Shown here: positions 24,564-32,720 of the stretch, in pieces
Position numbering within the stretch: position 1 is the stretch's first letter
Layout: each line of letters opens with the position of its first letter
From: Rhodospirillaceae bacterium
GTDB lineage: Bacteria; Pseudomonadota; Alphaproteobacteria; Azospirillales; Azospirillaceae
Direction of reading: 5' to 3'
NCBI GenBank assembly: GCA_029267445.1
Contig: JAJUIU010000020.1
Location: forward strand, 1-52,129
DNA: 52,129 nucleotides
Translations under genes and position numbers: made by a program
The notes under the pieces: model-generated
The model's input: the letters and a program-made list of their open reading frames with translations, nothing else
What the model was told of the DNA's origin: nothing
Databases searched by the model: none

Positions 24564-25328
24564 ATGGCCGGACGCGTTGAAGGCAAGGTGATCCTCGTGA
24601 CGGGGGCGGCGACGGGCATCGGCCTCGCCACCGCGAAGCTCCTGGTGGCCGAGGGCGCCACCGTGGTGATGACGGACCTGACGGCCGGCCGGCTGGAGAC
24701 CGAGGCCGCAAGCCTCGGCGACAAGGCATCCTGGCATGTCCAGGATGTCCGCGACGAGGACCGCTGGATCGACGTGATCGGGGAGACGGTGCGCCGTCAC
24801 GGCAAGCTGGACGGCCTCGTGAACAACGCCGGTGTCGGCAATTTCGGCACGATCGAGGACTTCACCCTGGAGGAGTTCCGCTTCGTCATGGCGGTGAACG
24901 TCGAGGGCGTGTTCCTCGGCTGCAAGCACGCGATCCGCGCCATGAAGCAGACGGGCGGGGGCAGCATCGTCAACATCTCCTCCGTCGCCGGCATGATCGG
25001 AGCGCCCGAGGCGCCGGCCTACTGCGCCAGCAAGGGGGCCGTGCGGCTGATGACCAAGTCGGTGGCGGTCTATTGCGCCACGGCCGGGATGAACATCCGG
25101 GTCAATTCCGTGCACCCCTCCTACCTGAACACCGAGATGGTGCGGGGCGCCATCGCCGCCTCGCGCGATCCCGAGCGCATGCGCAAGCGGGTGGAGAAGG
25201 CCGCCCCGCTGGGCCGCCTCGGCGAGCCGGAGGATGCGGCCTACGCCATCCTCTACCTGCTGTCGGACGAGTCCAGGTTCGTCACGGGCGCCGAACAGCT
25301 GGTGGACGGCGGCACCACGGCGTGGTGA
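24564..25328 (+). CDS. Short-chain dehydrogenase/reductase (classical SDR)
   Basis: A 254-residue classical SDR with TGAATGIG cofactor motif, NNAG strand, catalytic Ser in VNISSVAG and YCASK at about residue 154. The acidic residue after the second strand (MTDLT) favours NAD over NADP. It resembles 3-alpha-type cyclohexanol or glucose dehydrogenase SDRs. SD AGGAA lies about 10 bases upstream. With the preceding CurA-like gene and the later SDR and phosphotransferase it resembles a lipid or xenobiotic carbonyl metabolism set, but the substrate is unknown. Confidence 0.88.
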   Translation: MAGRVEGKVILVTGAATGIGLATAKLLVAEGATVVMTDLTAGRLETEAASLGDKASWHVQDVRDEDRWIDVIGETVRRHGKLDGLVNNAGVGNFGTIEDFTLEEFRFVMAVNVEGVFLGCKHAIRAMKQTGGGSIVNISSVAGMIGAPEAPAYCASKGAVRLMTKSVAVYCATAGMNIRVNSVHPSYLNTEMVRGAIAASRDPERMRKRVEKAAPLGRLGEPEDAAYAILYLLSDESRFVTGAEQLVDGGTTAW

Positions 25329-25416
25329 GCGCGCGCCCGTGGCTCCCGCCCGGAATGGACGGGCGGGGCGGGGTGTGCATAATCATGCGCATCCCGCCTG
25401 GATAAAGGATGGCCGA

Positions 25417-25665
25417 ATGCCGGATACGGTCCTGAAGGGCGACGACGCCCGACGCCCCACCAACGTGACGCTGAACGAGCGGCTGGTGGGCGAGGCGAGG
25501 CGCCTGGGCATCAACATCAGCCGGGCCTGCGAGGAGGGGCTGGCGCAAGCCATCGCCGCCGCCAACGCGCAGCGCTGGAAGGCGGAGAACCGCGCCGCCA
25601 TCGCCTACTCAAACCAGTATGTCGAGGAACACGGCATTCCCTTCGCCGACAAGCGCCAGTTCTGA
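25417..25665 (+). CDS. ccdA: CcdA-type antitoxin
   Basis: An 82-residue protein of the CcdA family. The N-terminal part (RPTNVTLNERLVGEARRLGI) is the ribbon-helix-helix DNA-binding region, and the C-terminal part (WKAENRAAIAYSNQYVEEHG) matches the flexible toxin-binding tail. ATG 25417 follows AAGGA by about 8 bases; upstream in-frame starts lie inside the SDR gene and give no similarity. The toxin gene begins three bases after its stop, so the two form one transcript, normally autorepressed by the CcdAB complex. Confidence 0.9.
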   Translation: MPDTVLKGDDARRPTNVTLNERLVGEARRLGINISRACEEGLAQAIAAANAQRWKAENRAAIAYSNQYVEEHGIPFADKRQF

Positions 25666-25668
25666 CCC

Positions 25669-25974
25669 GTGCGGCAGTTCGACGTCCTGCGATCGGTGGA
25701 GGCGCGCGGTCCGCCCTATGTCCTGGTCCTCCAGTCGGATCTCCTGGACGAGGCCGGGACCAGGGTGGTGGCCCCGCTGGAGCGTCGGGACCGCTATCGC
25801 GAACCGGCGAAGGTCCTGAACCCGGTGTTCCTGATCGAGGGTGGGGAGGTGGTCATGCTCACGCAACTGCTCGCCACGCTGCACATCCGGCAGCTCGGCC
25901 CCTTCGTCACCAGCCTCGCTTCGGAGAAAGACCGCATCACCGCCGCGATGGACCGCCTGCTCAGCGGCGTGTGA
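25669..25974 (+). CDS. ccdB: CcdB-type toxin
   Basis: A 101-residue CcdB protein starting with GTG and MRQFDVLR. The family segments are PYVLVLQSDLLDEAGTRVVAP near the N-terminus and LLATLHIRQLGPFVTSLA toward the end. CcdB poisons DNA gyrase by trapping the cleaved complex. In F-plasmid CcdB the C-terminal Trp-Gly-Ile is needed to kill; here the C-terminus is LLSGV, so toxicity is uncertain. Chromosomal copies often are partly inactive. Confidence 0.88.
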   Translation: MRQFDVLRSVEARGPPYVLVLQSDLLDEAGTRVVAPLERRDRYREPAKVLNPVFLIEGGEVVMLTQLLATLHIRQLGPFVTSLASEKDRITAAMDRLLSGV

Positions 25975-26009
25975 GAACCAGAACCAACAAGACCGAGGAA
26001 ACGCACCCC

Positions 26010-26798
26010 ATGACCAATCCGCTGTTCGACCTGTCCGGCAAGGTCGCCCTGATCACCGGCTCCTCGCGCGGCATCGGCCGCTCCATCGCCGAAGAGTACG
26101 CCCGTGCCGGGGCCAAGGTGGTGATCTCCTCGCGCAAGCTGGACGCCTGCGAGGCGGTGCGCGACGCCATCAACGCCGAGTGCGGGGCCGGCACCGCCAT
26201 CGCGGTCGCCTGCAACATCGGCCGGAAGGAGGACATGCAGCGGCTGGTGGATGAAACGCTGTCCGCCTTCGGCAGTATCGACGTGCTGGTGGCGAACGCC
26301 GCCATCAACCCGGTCTACGGGCCGCTGGGCAGCGTCACCGACGAGGCCTGGGACAAGATCATGGGCACCAACCTGCGCAGCACCTGGCAGCTCTGCACCA
26401 TGGTGATGCCCGGCATGGCCGACCGGAAGGACGGCAGCGTCATCGTGCTGTCCTCCATCGCCGGGCTGCGCGGCAACCCGGTGATCGGCGCCTACGGCGT
26501 GTCCAAGGCGGCGGAGGCGGCGTTGGTCCGCAACCTCGCGGTCGAGTATGGCCGGGCCAACGTCCGGGTGAACGCCATCGCCCCCGGCATCGTGGAGACG
26601 GACTTCGCCAAGGCCCTGACCGATAATCCGGACATCGCCAAGGCGGTGATGCGCCGCGCCCCCCTCGGCCGCTTCGGCAAGCCGGTGGAGATCGCGGGCG
26701 TGGCCCTCATGCTGGCGACGGCGGCGGGTGCCTTCATCACCGGCCAGCTGATCGTCGCCGACGGCGGGGCCACCATCGCCGACCCGACGATCCTCTGA
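26010..26798 (+). CDS. Short-chain dehydrogenase/reductase
   Basis: A 262-residue SDR with TGSSRGIG cofactor motif, ANAAINPVYGPL, catalytic Ser in VLSSIAG and Tyr-Lys in YGVSK (about residue 157). The basic residues after the second strand (SSRKLD) favour NADP. The start at 26010 follows GAGGAA by about 9 bases; the frame opens at 25971 but those 13 extra residues are not family-like. Twelve bases before the phosphotransferase gene, so probably co-transcribed. It resembles acyl-CoA or 3-oxo reductases found with acyl-CoA dehydrogenases, though none is adjacent. Confidence 0.87.
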   Translation: MTNPLFDLSGKVALITGSSRGIGRSIAEEYARAGAKVVISSRKLDACEAVRDAINAECGAGTAIAVACNIGRKEDMQRLVDETLSAFGSIDVLVANAAINPVYGPLGSVTDEAWDKIMGTNLRSTWQLCTMVMPGMADRKDGSVIVLSSIAGLRGNPVIGAYGVSKAAEAALVRNLAVEYGRANVRVNAIAPGIVETDFAKALTDNPDIAKAVMRRAPLGRFGKPVEIAGVALMLATAAGAFITGQLIVADGGATIADPTIL

Positions 26799-26810
26799 GG
26801 GACACGGTCC

Positions 26811-27863
26811 ATGACAGCCGTCCTCATCGACGTCCTGCCCCGGCACCGCTTCGACGAGGCGGCCCTGTGGCGGCACCTCGCCGCGAACCTGGAGGGCTTC
26901 CGCGAACCGGCCACGATCCGGCAGTTCCAGGGCGGGCAGTCCAACCCGACCTTCCTGGTGGAGGGGGCTGGCGGCGGGCGCTGGGTCCTGCGCAAGAAGC
27001 CGCCCGGCAAGCTGCTGCCCAGCGCCCACATGGTGGAGCGGGAGTACCGGGTCATGGCCGCCCTGGCCGGCACCGGCGCCCCGGTGCCGACCGTGCGGCT
27101 CTTGTGCGAGGACGACACCGTCATCGGCACCGCCTTCTACGTCATGGACCACATCGACGGCCGGGTGCTGACCGATGTCGGGCTGGAGGGGATGGACCCG
27201 GCGCAGCGTGCGGCCACCTACGACGCCATGAACGCCACCCTGGCCGCCCTGCATCAGGTGGACTGGGCCGCCGCCGGCCTCGCCGATTTCGGCAAGCCCG
27301 AACAGTACGTGGCCCGTCAGGTCGACCGCTGGACCAAGCAGTACGTGGCGGCGAAGACCGACGACATCCCGGCCATGGACCGGCTGATGGACTGGCTGCC
27401 GAAGAACGTGCCCGCCGGCGACGAGACCACCATCGCCCATGGCGACTACCGCCTGGGCAACCTGATGCTCCACCCGACGGAGCCGAAGGTGCTCGCCATC
27501 CTGGACTGGGAGCTGGCGACCCTGGGCCATCCGCTGGGCGATCTCGCCTACAACTGCATGGCCTACCATCTGCCCGCCGGCGTGCCGCAGTTCCCGGGGC
27601 TGAAGGGCGTCGACCTCGCCGCGCGCGGCATCCCGACGGAGGATGAGTACGTCGCCGCCTACTGTCGCCGCACCGGGCGCGGCGGCATCCCCGACTGGCC
27701 GTTCTTCCTCGCCTTCGCCTTCTTCCGCATCGCCAGCATCTGCCAGGGCGTCTACGCCCGCGCCCTCCAGGGCAACGCCGCCGACGCCAAGGCCATGGCC
27801 TACGGCGAAGTCGCCAAGGCCAGCGCCGCGATCGGCTGGAAACAGGTCTCCGACCGGGTCTGA
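26811..27863 (+). CDS. APH-fold phosphotransferase family protein (ACAD10/FadE36-like)
   Basis: A 350-residue aminoglycoside-phosphotransferase-fold protein. The N-lobe has FQGGQSNPTFLVEG and WVLRKKPPG (ATP lysine), the catalytic loop is HGDYRLGNLM (Asp about residue 213) and the metal-binding segment is ILDWELATLGHPLGDLA. Such proteins occur with SDRs and acyl-CoA dehydrogenases, and the eukaryotic ACAD10/11 kinase domains phosphorylate 4-hydroxy acids or their CoA esters; a similar role for the pair with the preceding SDR is inference. SD GAGGGA is 8 bases upstream. Confidence 0.87.
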   Translation: MTAVLIDVLPRHRFDEAALWRHLAANLEGFREPATIRQFQGGQSNPTFLVEGAGGGRWVLRKKPPGKLLPSAHMVEREYRVMAALAGTGAPVPTVRLLCEDDTVIGTAFYVMDHIDGRVLTDVGLEGMDPAQRAATYDAMNATLAALHQVDWAAAGLADFGKPEQYVARQVDRWTKQYVAAKTDDIPAMDRLMDWLPKNVPAGDETTIAHGDYRLGNLMLHPTEPKVLAILDWELATLGHPLGDLAYNCMAYHLPAGVPQFPGLKGVDLAARGIPTEDEYVAAYCRRTGRGGIPDWPFFLAFAFFRIASICQGVYARALQGNAADAKAMAYGEVAKASAAIGWKQVSDRV

Positions 27864-27912
27864 AGGGTCAGGGCGTCAGGCCGCCAGCCGGATGAGTCGA
27901 CCGACCCTGTGA

Positions 27913-28051
27913 CCCCTCTCCCCTGGCGGGAGAGGGTGGCGAACGCCAGTGAGCCGGGTGAGGGGTATGGCGTTGGCGGAGAAGAACCGGACCCCTCACC
28001 CCCCTCCGCTCCGCTCGGGACCCTCTCCCGCGAGGGGAGAGGGGGAACTTG
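27913..28051 (+). repeat. Palindromic intergenic repeat, copy A
   Basis: A 139-bp unit. Each end carries a small hairpin with CCCTCTCCC and GGGAGAGGG arms (27914-27936 and 28021-28043), and the interior has facing GGGTGAGGGGT and ACCCCTCACCC segments, so the whole can fold into one long nested hairpin. Nearly the same sequence recurs at 28113, 28310 and 51966. Confidence 0.9.
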
Positions 28052-28112
28052 GCACCGCCCTCAATCCAAACCGACGCGCGCGATGTCAACACCCTGTGCC
28101 AGCCCCGGTAAA

Positions 28113-28246
28113 CCCTCTCCCCTTGCGGGAGAGGGTGGCGAGCGTCAGCGAACCGGGTGAGGGGTATGGCGTCGGCGAAGAAGAACTGGACCCCTCACCC
28201 CCTCGCTCCGCTCGGACCCTCTCCCGCAAGGGGAGAGGGGGAACCT
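28113..28246 (+). repeat. Palindromic intergenic repeat, copy B
   Basis: A 134-bp unit with the same plan as copy A: CCCTCTCCCC-TTGC-GGGAGAGGG at the left, facing GGTGAGGGGTA and GACCCCTCACCC segments inside, and CCCTCTCCC-GCAA-GGGGAGAGGG at the right. It differs from copy A by scattered substitutions mostly compensated in the stems. Confidence 0.9.
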
Positions 28247-28309
28247 CGCAGCGCCACAGTTCTGCTCGAGAGGGCATGGTGGCGGAAGGATTGAGCCGGC
28301 CCCGGCAAA

Positions 28310-28370
28310 CCCTCTCCCCTTGCGGGAGAGGGTGGCGAACGCCAGTGAGCCGGGTGAGGGGTCGTGAGGC
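28310..28370 (+). repeat. Palindromic intergenic repeat, half copy C
   Basis: Only the left half of the unit: CCCTCTCCCC-TTGC-GGGAGAGGG followed by the GAGCCGGGTGAGGGGT segment; the right arm is missing. It ends about 25 bp before the stop of the polysaccharide deacetylase gene. Confidence 0.85.
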
Positions 28371-28394
28371 GAAGCCGAACCGGGTAAGCGGCGG

Positions 28395-29633
28395 TCAGCG
28401 GTCCGCCTGCCGGTTCACCACGGCGGTGACCGGGGCCAGCACGATGCCCCGGTCGCGCAGGGTGGCGGCCCAGGCGGCGATCCGCTCAACCGTCACGGGC
28501 AGGGGCTGGGCGAACCCGACGGCGACCCCGTTCGCCATGGCCAGCCGCTCCAGCTCCCGCAGCTGCGCGTCGATCCCCCCGGCGGAGGCCACGCGGTCGA
28601 CGAGCCCATCGCTGACGGCGCGCGGCAGGCCGATCTCCGTCGCCAGACGGGTGGCCTTGCTGTCCGGCACCAGCCAGCTGTCCACATAGACGAGGCCGCG
28701 CCGCTGCGTCTGCTGCAGGATCGGGCGAAGGTTCTCCGCCCGCCGGGTGAAGGCCGTCCCGGTCATGCTGGTCAGGCCGACATAGCCCGTCATGGTCGTC
28801 AGCGCGCTCTCCAGCCGCTCCACGTTGCGCTCGTCGGTCAGCGTGGTCAGCAGGGTGCCGGGCCCCGGATCGTTGCGCGGGAAACCCACCGGCTCCATCG
28901 GCACCGACAGCAGCACCTCGTGCCCGTCCTCCCGCATGCGGTCCACCAGCGGCTGCGCGTCGGGCAGGGCGGCGGGCACGGCGAAGGTGACGGCCCCCGG
29001 AAGCCGCGCGATGGCGTTGTCCGCCGCCGTCCGGGAGATCCCGATGTCGGTCATCACGATGGCGATGCGCGGGCGCGGATCATCCTGGGGGAAGGGGCGG
29101 GCGTAGAACTGCCACGGCTGGGTCCCGTCCGCCCCGACTTTGGGCAGCAGGCCGGTCCGCCCGCGCTCCAGCAGCGCCTCGGTGCGCGACGGGGCCAGGG
29201 TCACCGGCACGTCCACCGGATCGACCGCCTGCTCCTCCACCGGGGTGGCCGCCGCTTCCGACCCCGGCGGGGCCACACGCGGCGTCCCGTCCGGCAGCAC
29301 GACCGGCACCAGCGTGCGGGGCACCATCCCCGCCATCCGGCGCATCGTGTCCTCGGCCGACAGCGACAACCATGCCACCCCGCCCGCCAGCAGCAGGACC
29401 ACGGCGGCCACCGCGGCCGGGAAGGCGAACGCCGTCAGCCCCTTGCCCGGCTCATCCTCGTCCGGGATGTCGATGAAGGTGTCCAGGTCCGACTTGCGGC
29501 CGATGCCGAACCGGGCCGCAAGCACGCTGGCGCTGTTGCGCAGCATGGCGGCCGCCGAACCCGACTGGCCGTCGGCGGCGTCCGATACGTCGGCATCTGG
29601 GTCCGGTTTGGTCCGGAAGCTGAAGCGGGCCAC
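28395..29633 (-). CDS. Divergent polysaccharide deacetylase family protein
   Basis: A 412-residue inner-membrane-anchored protein: an acidic N-terminal cytoplasmic stretch, one membrane helix at about residues 68-92 (TAFAFPAAVAAVVLLLAGG), a Pro-rich linker, then a divergent deacetylase domain in the periplasm from about residue 185. IAIVMTDIGISRTAADNAI, VLLSVPMEPVGFPRNDPGPG and LVYVDSWLVPDSKA are hallmarks. The catalytic role is uncertain because this group diverges from ordinary deacetylases. It sits 98 bp downstream of ctpA in the order envC-ctpA-deacetylase, a common alphaproteobacterial cell-wall operon. Confidence 0.9.
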   Translation of the reverse strand: MARFSFRTKPDPDADVSDAADGQSGSAAAMLRNSASVLAARFGIGRKSDLDTFIDIPDEDEPGKGLTAFAFPAAVAAVVLLLAGGVAWLSLSAEDTMRRMAGMVPRTLVPVVLPDGTPRVAPPGSEAAATPVEEQAVDPVDVPVTLAPSRTEALLERGRTGLLPKVGADGTQPWQFYARPFPQDDPRPRIAIVMTDIGISRTAADNAIARLPGAVTFAVPAALPDAQPLVDRMREDGHEVLLSVPMEPVGFPRNDPGPGTLLTTLTDERNVERLESALTTMTGYVGLTSMTGTAFTRRAENLRPILQQTQRRGLVYVDSWLVPDSKATRLATEIGLPRAVSDGLVDRVASAGGIDAQLRELERLAMANGVAVGFAQPLPVTVERIAAWAATLRDRGIVLAPVTAVVNRQADR

Positions 29634-29731
29634 GACCGGTCGCGCTCACAGGTGCTGAAGGGAAGGGGCCGAACGATGAAGGGGCCGGCCCCGCATGTGG
29701 ACCGGCCCCATCCCGTTTACCACGAACGGCG

Positions 29732-31138
29732 TCAGTTCACATGCTTCGTCTGGGCGAATAGCGAAACGCCCCGGAGCAGGTCAAGCGCCCGTGCCAGCTG
29801 GTAGTCGAACGGCGGGGCGTTCGGGTCCGTCTGCTGGGCCGTGGTCGGCTGCGGGGCCGCCGGGGCCTGCACCTCGCCGCCGCTCGGGGCGGGCGGGGCG
29901 GCGGGCGTCGTGGGCGTGCCCTGCGGTGCCGCCCCGTTCGGCGCGGCCCCGTTCTGCGGGCGGGGCGCCTGCGAGGTGCGGTCTGTGTTGCGCAGCGAGT
30001 GCGGCAGGTCGGCCTCGCGCCGGCGCTGGCCCTGCTGCAGCTCCTCCAGGCGGGCCGGCTGCACCTCGATGTCCGGGGTGATGCCGAGCTGCTGGATCGA
30101 CCGGCCGCTGGGCGTGTAGTAGCGCGCCGTGGTCAGGCGCATGGCGCCCTGGTTCTGCACCGGGATGATGGTCTGGACGGAGCCCTTGCCGAAGCTCTGG
30201 GTGCCCAGCACGATGGCCCGGCGGTGGTCCTGCAGGGCACCCGCCACGATCTCCGATGCCGAGGCGGAGCCGCCGTTCACCAGCACGACGATGGGCTTGC
30301 CGGTCGCCATGTCGCCCTGCTTGGCGTTGTAGCGCTCGCTGTCGCGGCTGCCGCGCCCGCGGGTCGACACGATCTCGCCCCGGTCCAGGAAGGTGTCGGA
30401 GACGGAGATCGCCTGGTCCAGCAGCCCGCCCGGATTGTTGCGCAGGTCCAGCACATAGCCGATCAGCTTGTCGCCCACCTTCTCGTCCAGCGCCTTCAGC
30501 GCCTTCTCCAGGCCCGGCTGGGTCTGCTCGTTGAAGCTGGAGATGCGGATGTAGCCGATGTTGTCCTCCACCCGGTAGCGGACGGACTGCACCTTGATCA
30601 CCGCGCGGGTGAGCGAGACCTGGATCGGCTCCGTGCCCTCGCCGCGCCGGATGGTGACCTTGATGTCGGTGCCGGCGGGGCCGCGCATCTTCTCGACCGC
30701 CTCGTTCACCGGCAGGCCCACGATCGGCTCGTCGTTGATGTGGGTGATGAAGTCGCCCGGCTGGATGCCGGCGCGGAAGGCCGGCGTGTCGTCCATCGGG
30801 GAGATGACCTTGATCAGGCCGTTCTCGCTGGTGATCTCAATCCCCAGCCCGCCGAACTCGCCGCGCGTCTGCACCTGCATGTCGGCGAAGTTCTTCTTGG
30901 TCAGGAAGCTGGAATGCGGGTCCAGCGACTGCAGCATCCCGGCGATCGCCGCCTCGATCAGCTGCTCGTCCGTGACCTCCTCGACATATTCCGACCGCAC
31001 CCGCTCGAACACGTCGGCGAACAGGTCGAGCTGCCGGTACGTGTCCGCCTTCACCGGCTGCTTGTTCTGCGCGCTGGCGCAGGCCGGGGTGATCAGGAGC
31101 AGGGCCACGGTCGCGACCGAGGTCAGAAGAGTCTTCAT
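29732..31138 (-). CDS. ctpA: S41 family C-terminal processing peptidase (CtpA)
   Basis: A 468-residue exported protease. Residues 1-23 form a signal peptide ending PACASA, possibly lipoprotein-like because of the CAS. A PDZ domain follows (FGGLGIEITSENGLIKVIS), then the tail-specific protease core with the catalytic Ser in NGGSASASEI and Lys in FGKGSVQ. The C-terminal 100 residues are a low-complexity Pro/Ala/Gln linker ending in a short conserved helix (DYQLARALDLLRG). It degrades periplasmic cell-wall hydrolases or adaptors marked by their C-termini. The start is five bases after the EnvC-like stop; an open frame running far upstream is only a shadow of that gene. Confidence 0.93.
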   Translation of the reverse strand: MKTLLTSVATVALLLITPACASAQNKQPVKADTYRQLDLFADVFERVRSEYVEEVTDEQLIEAAIAGMLQSLDPHSSFLTKKNFADMQVQTRGEFGGLGIEITSENGLIKVISPMDDTPAFRAGIQPGDFITHINDEPIVGLPVNEAVEKMRGPAGTDIKVTIRRGEGTEPIQVSLTRAVIKVQSVRYRVEDNIGYIRISSFNEQTQPGLEKALKALDEKVGDKLIGYVLDLRNNPGGLLDQAISVSDTFLDRGEIVSTRGRGSRDSERYNAKQGDMATGKPIVVLVNGGSASASEIVAGALQDHRRAIVLGTQSFGKGSVQTIIPVQNQGAMRLTTARYYTPSGRSIQQLGITPDIEVQPARLEELQQGQRRREADLPHSLRNTDRTSQAPRPQNGAAPNGAAPQGTPTTPAAPPAPSGGEVQAPAAPQPTTAQQTDPNAPPFDYQLARALDLLRGVSLFAQTKHVN

Positions 31139-31143
31139 GGGGA

Positions 31144-32406
31144 TCAACCTTGTCCTTTGCCGTCGGTGGCTTTCAGGCCGCGCAGGGGATTGATCGGCTG
31201 ACCATCCCGTCGCAACTCGAAATACAGTGTCGGGTCGCCATCGCTGGCCATGGCGCCCAAAGGCTCGCCCATCAGCACGCGCTGCCCGGCCTGCGCATCG
31301 ATTCGGCCCAGGCCCGCCAACAGGGAATGATATCCATCGGCGTGCTGCACGATCAAGATGAGCCCGTGCCCCTTGAAGGGTCCGGCGAACAGGACCTCCC
31401 CATCCGCCGGCGCCACGACGGGGCCGCCCGCCCGCGCGCGGTAGCTGATTCCGCGGCTGGTGCCGCCGAACCCGTCCGCCTCGCCATAGCGGGTGACCAC
31501 GTCGCCACCCGGAAGCAGCAGACCGTTCGATTTTGGCGGAGTTGGGGCGCGCCTGAGGGACGCCACCTGGTCGCGCGCCCGCCTTTCGCGTTCCGCCTCG
31601 GCCAGGGCGCGGCGCGCCTCCTCGGCGGCCCGGCGCTTCTCCGCCTCGGCCCTGCGGTCGGCCTCCAGCCGGTCCAGCAGGTCCTTCAGGTCGGCGGCAC
31701 GGCCGGCAAGCCGGGTCAGCCGCGCCTCGACCTGGGCGCGCTCCTCCTCCGTCCGCTGGGCCAGCGTCTCGCGCCGCTGCACGAGGCGGGCGATGTCCGC
31801 CTGCTTGCGCTGCATCGCCTGGGTCGCCCCGGCCAGCTCCGTCCGCCGGGCGGCCAGTTCGGTGCGCAGCGTGGCGAGGCCGGCCAGCTCCTGCGACAGG
31901 CTGTCCGCCCGCGCCTTCAGCTCCGGCACGGCCGCGCGCAGCAGCAACGCGCTCTTGACCGTGTCCGCCGGCGGTTCGGGCCGGGCGATCATCGCCTCGG
32001 GCGGCAGCCGGGTCAGGCGTTGCAGGGCCGCCAGCAGTTCGCCCAGCGCCGCCCGGTCCGCCTCGATGCGGGCGACGCGGGCCTTCTCCTCGTCGCCAAG
32101 CCCGGCCAGCCGGGTCTCCAGCGCCTTCAGCTCCGCCTCCTGGGCGCGCGCCTCGTCGGCCGAGGCGATCAGGTCGGCGCGGAGCTGCGCCAGCTCCTTC
32201 TCCAGCGCCTCGGCCTGGGCGTCCAGTTCGCCGCGCCTCGCCTCTCCGGCCTTCAGGTCGCGCTGCACGTCCTGCAACTGGCGCTGCGCGTCCTCGGGCT
32301 TCTTCGGATCGGCCGCCAGCGCCCCGGGTCCGGCCAGACCGATCGCCAGCGCCGCCGCCAAAAGCGGCGCGATCGACTGTCGGGTGGTGGGGCGGGCTGC
32401 GCTCAT
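31144..32406 (-). CDS. envC: EnvC-like murein hydrolase activator with degenerate LytM domain
   Basis: A 420-residue periplasmic protein: signal peptide at 1-31, a long coiled coil of charged heptads from about 40 to 280, then a LytM/M23 domain. The zinc ligands of active M23 peptidases are absent: the usual Y-x-H is replaced in YHSLLAGLGR and the HxH strand reads TLYFELRRDGQPINP, much as in E. coli EnvC, which activates amidases rather than cutting. So this is an amidase activator for cell separation. I prefer ATG 32406 with GAGGA upstream over a TTG at 32439. First gene of the operon with ctpA. Confidence 0.88.
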   Translation of the reverse strand: MSAARPTTRQSIAPLLAAALAIGLAGPGALAADPKKPEDAQRQLQDVQRDLKAGEARRGELDAQAEALEKELAQLRADLIASADEARAQEAELKALETRLAGLGDEEKARVARIEADRAALGELLAALQRLTRLPPEAMIARPEPPADTVKSALLLRAAVPELKARADSLSQELAGLATLRTELAARRTELAGATQAMQRKQADIARLVQRRETLAQRTEEERAQVEARLTRLAGRAADLKDLLDRLEADRRAEAEKRRAAEEARRALAEAERERRARDQVASLRRAPTPPKSNGLLLPGGDVVTRYGEADGFGGTSRGISYRARAGGPVVAPADGEVLFAGPFKGHGLILIVQHADGYHSLLAGLGRIDAQAGQRVLMGEPLGAMASDGDPTLYFELRRDGQPINPLRGLKATDGKGQG

Positions 32407-32720
32407 CGGCGGGCGCGTGTCCTCTGGGCCATGCGACAAAGTGTAGGGTCGGGGCGCGGCGGCGTCGATACTGGACGATTACGGACGGAATGAAGCGACC
32501 AATTTGGTTAATGGAAGGTTTCGGGTCACGCCCGCTTCCTCGGCGCAATGGTGGTGCCGCGATCCGGGACGCCGTCCCGTTCCGGCTGCGCCGGTCCGCG
32601 CGCGGCGGCAGAACCTGTCGTGCGGCCCTGCGCCTTCGGCCGCTTCGGCTGCGTCCCCCTGGCACCATCTTGGGGACGACCCGACCGCCCGAAGCTGGGC
32701 CAAAGCCAGGGGAGATGCCC

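Larger units (their letters stand above)
27864..28394. other. Gene-free region filled with palindromic repeats
   Basis: This 531-bp interval between convergent genes holds two complete and one partial copy of a large palindromic repeat and no gene. Apparent open frames through it arise from the repeat and were ignored. Confidence 0.8.

Noticed and set aside
27909-28689. Several open frames across the palindromic repeats.
   Set aside because: They arise from the repeat sequence and GC bias, show no protein-like pattern and differ between copies.
29681-29709. GGGGCCGG and CCGGCCCC arms after ctpA as a rho-independent terminator.
   Set aside because: No T-run follows in the direction of ctpA transcription, and the operon seems to continue into the deacetylase gene.
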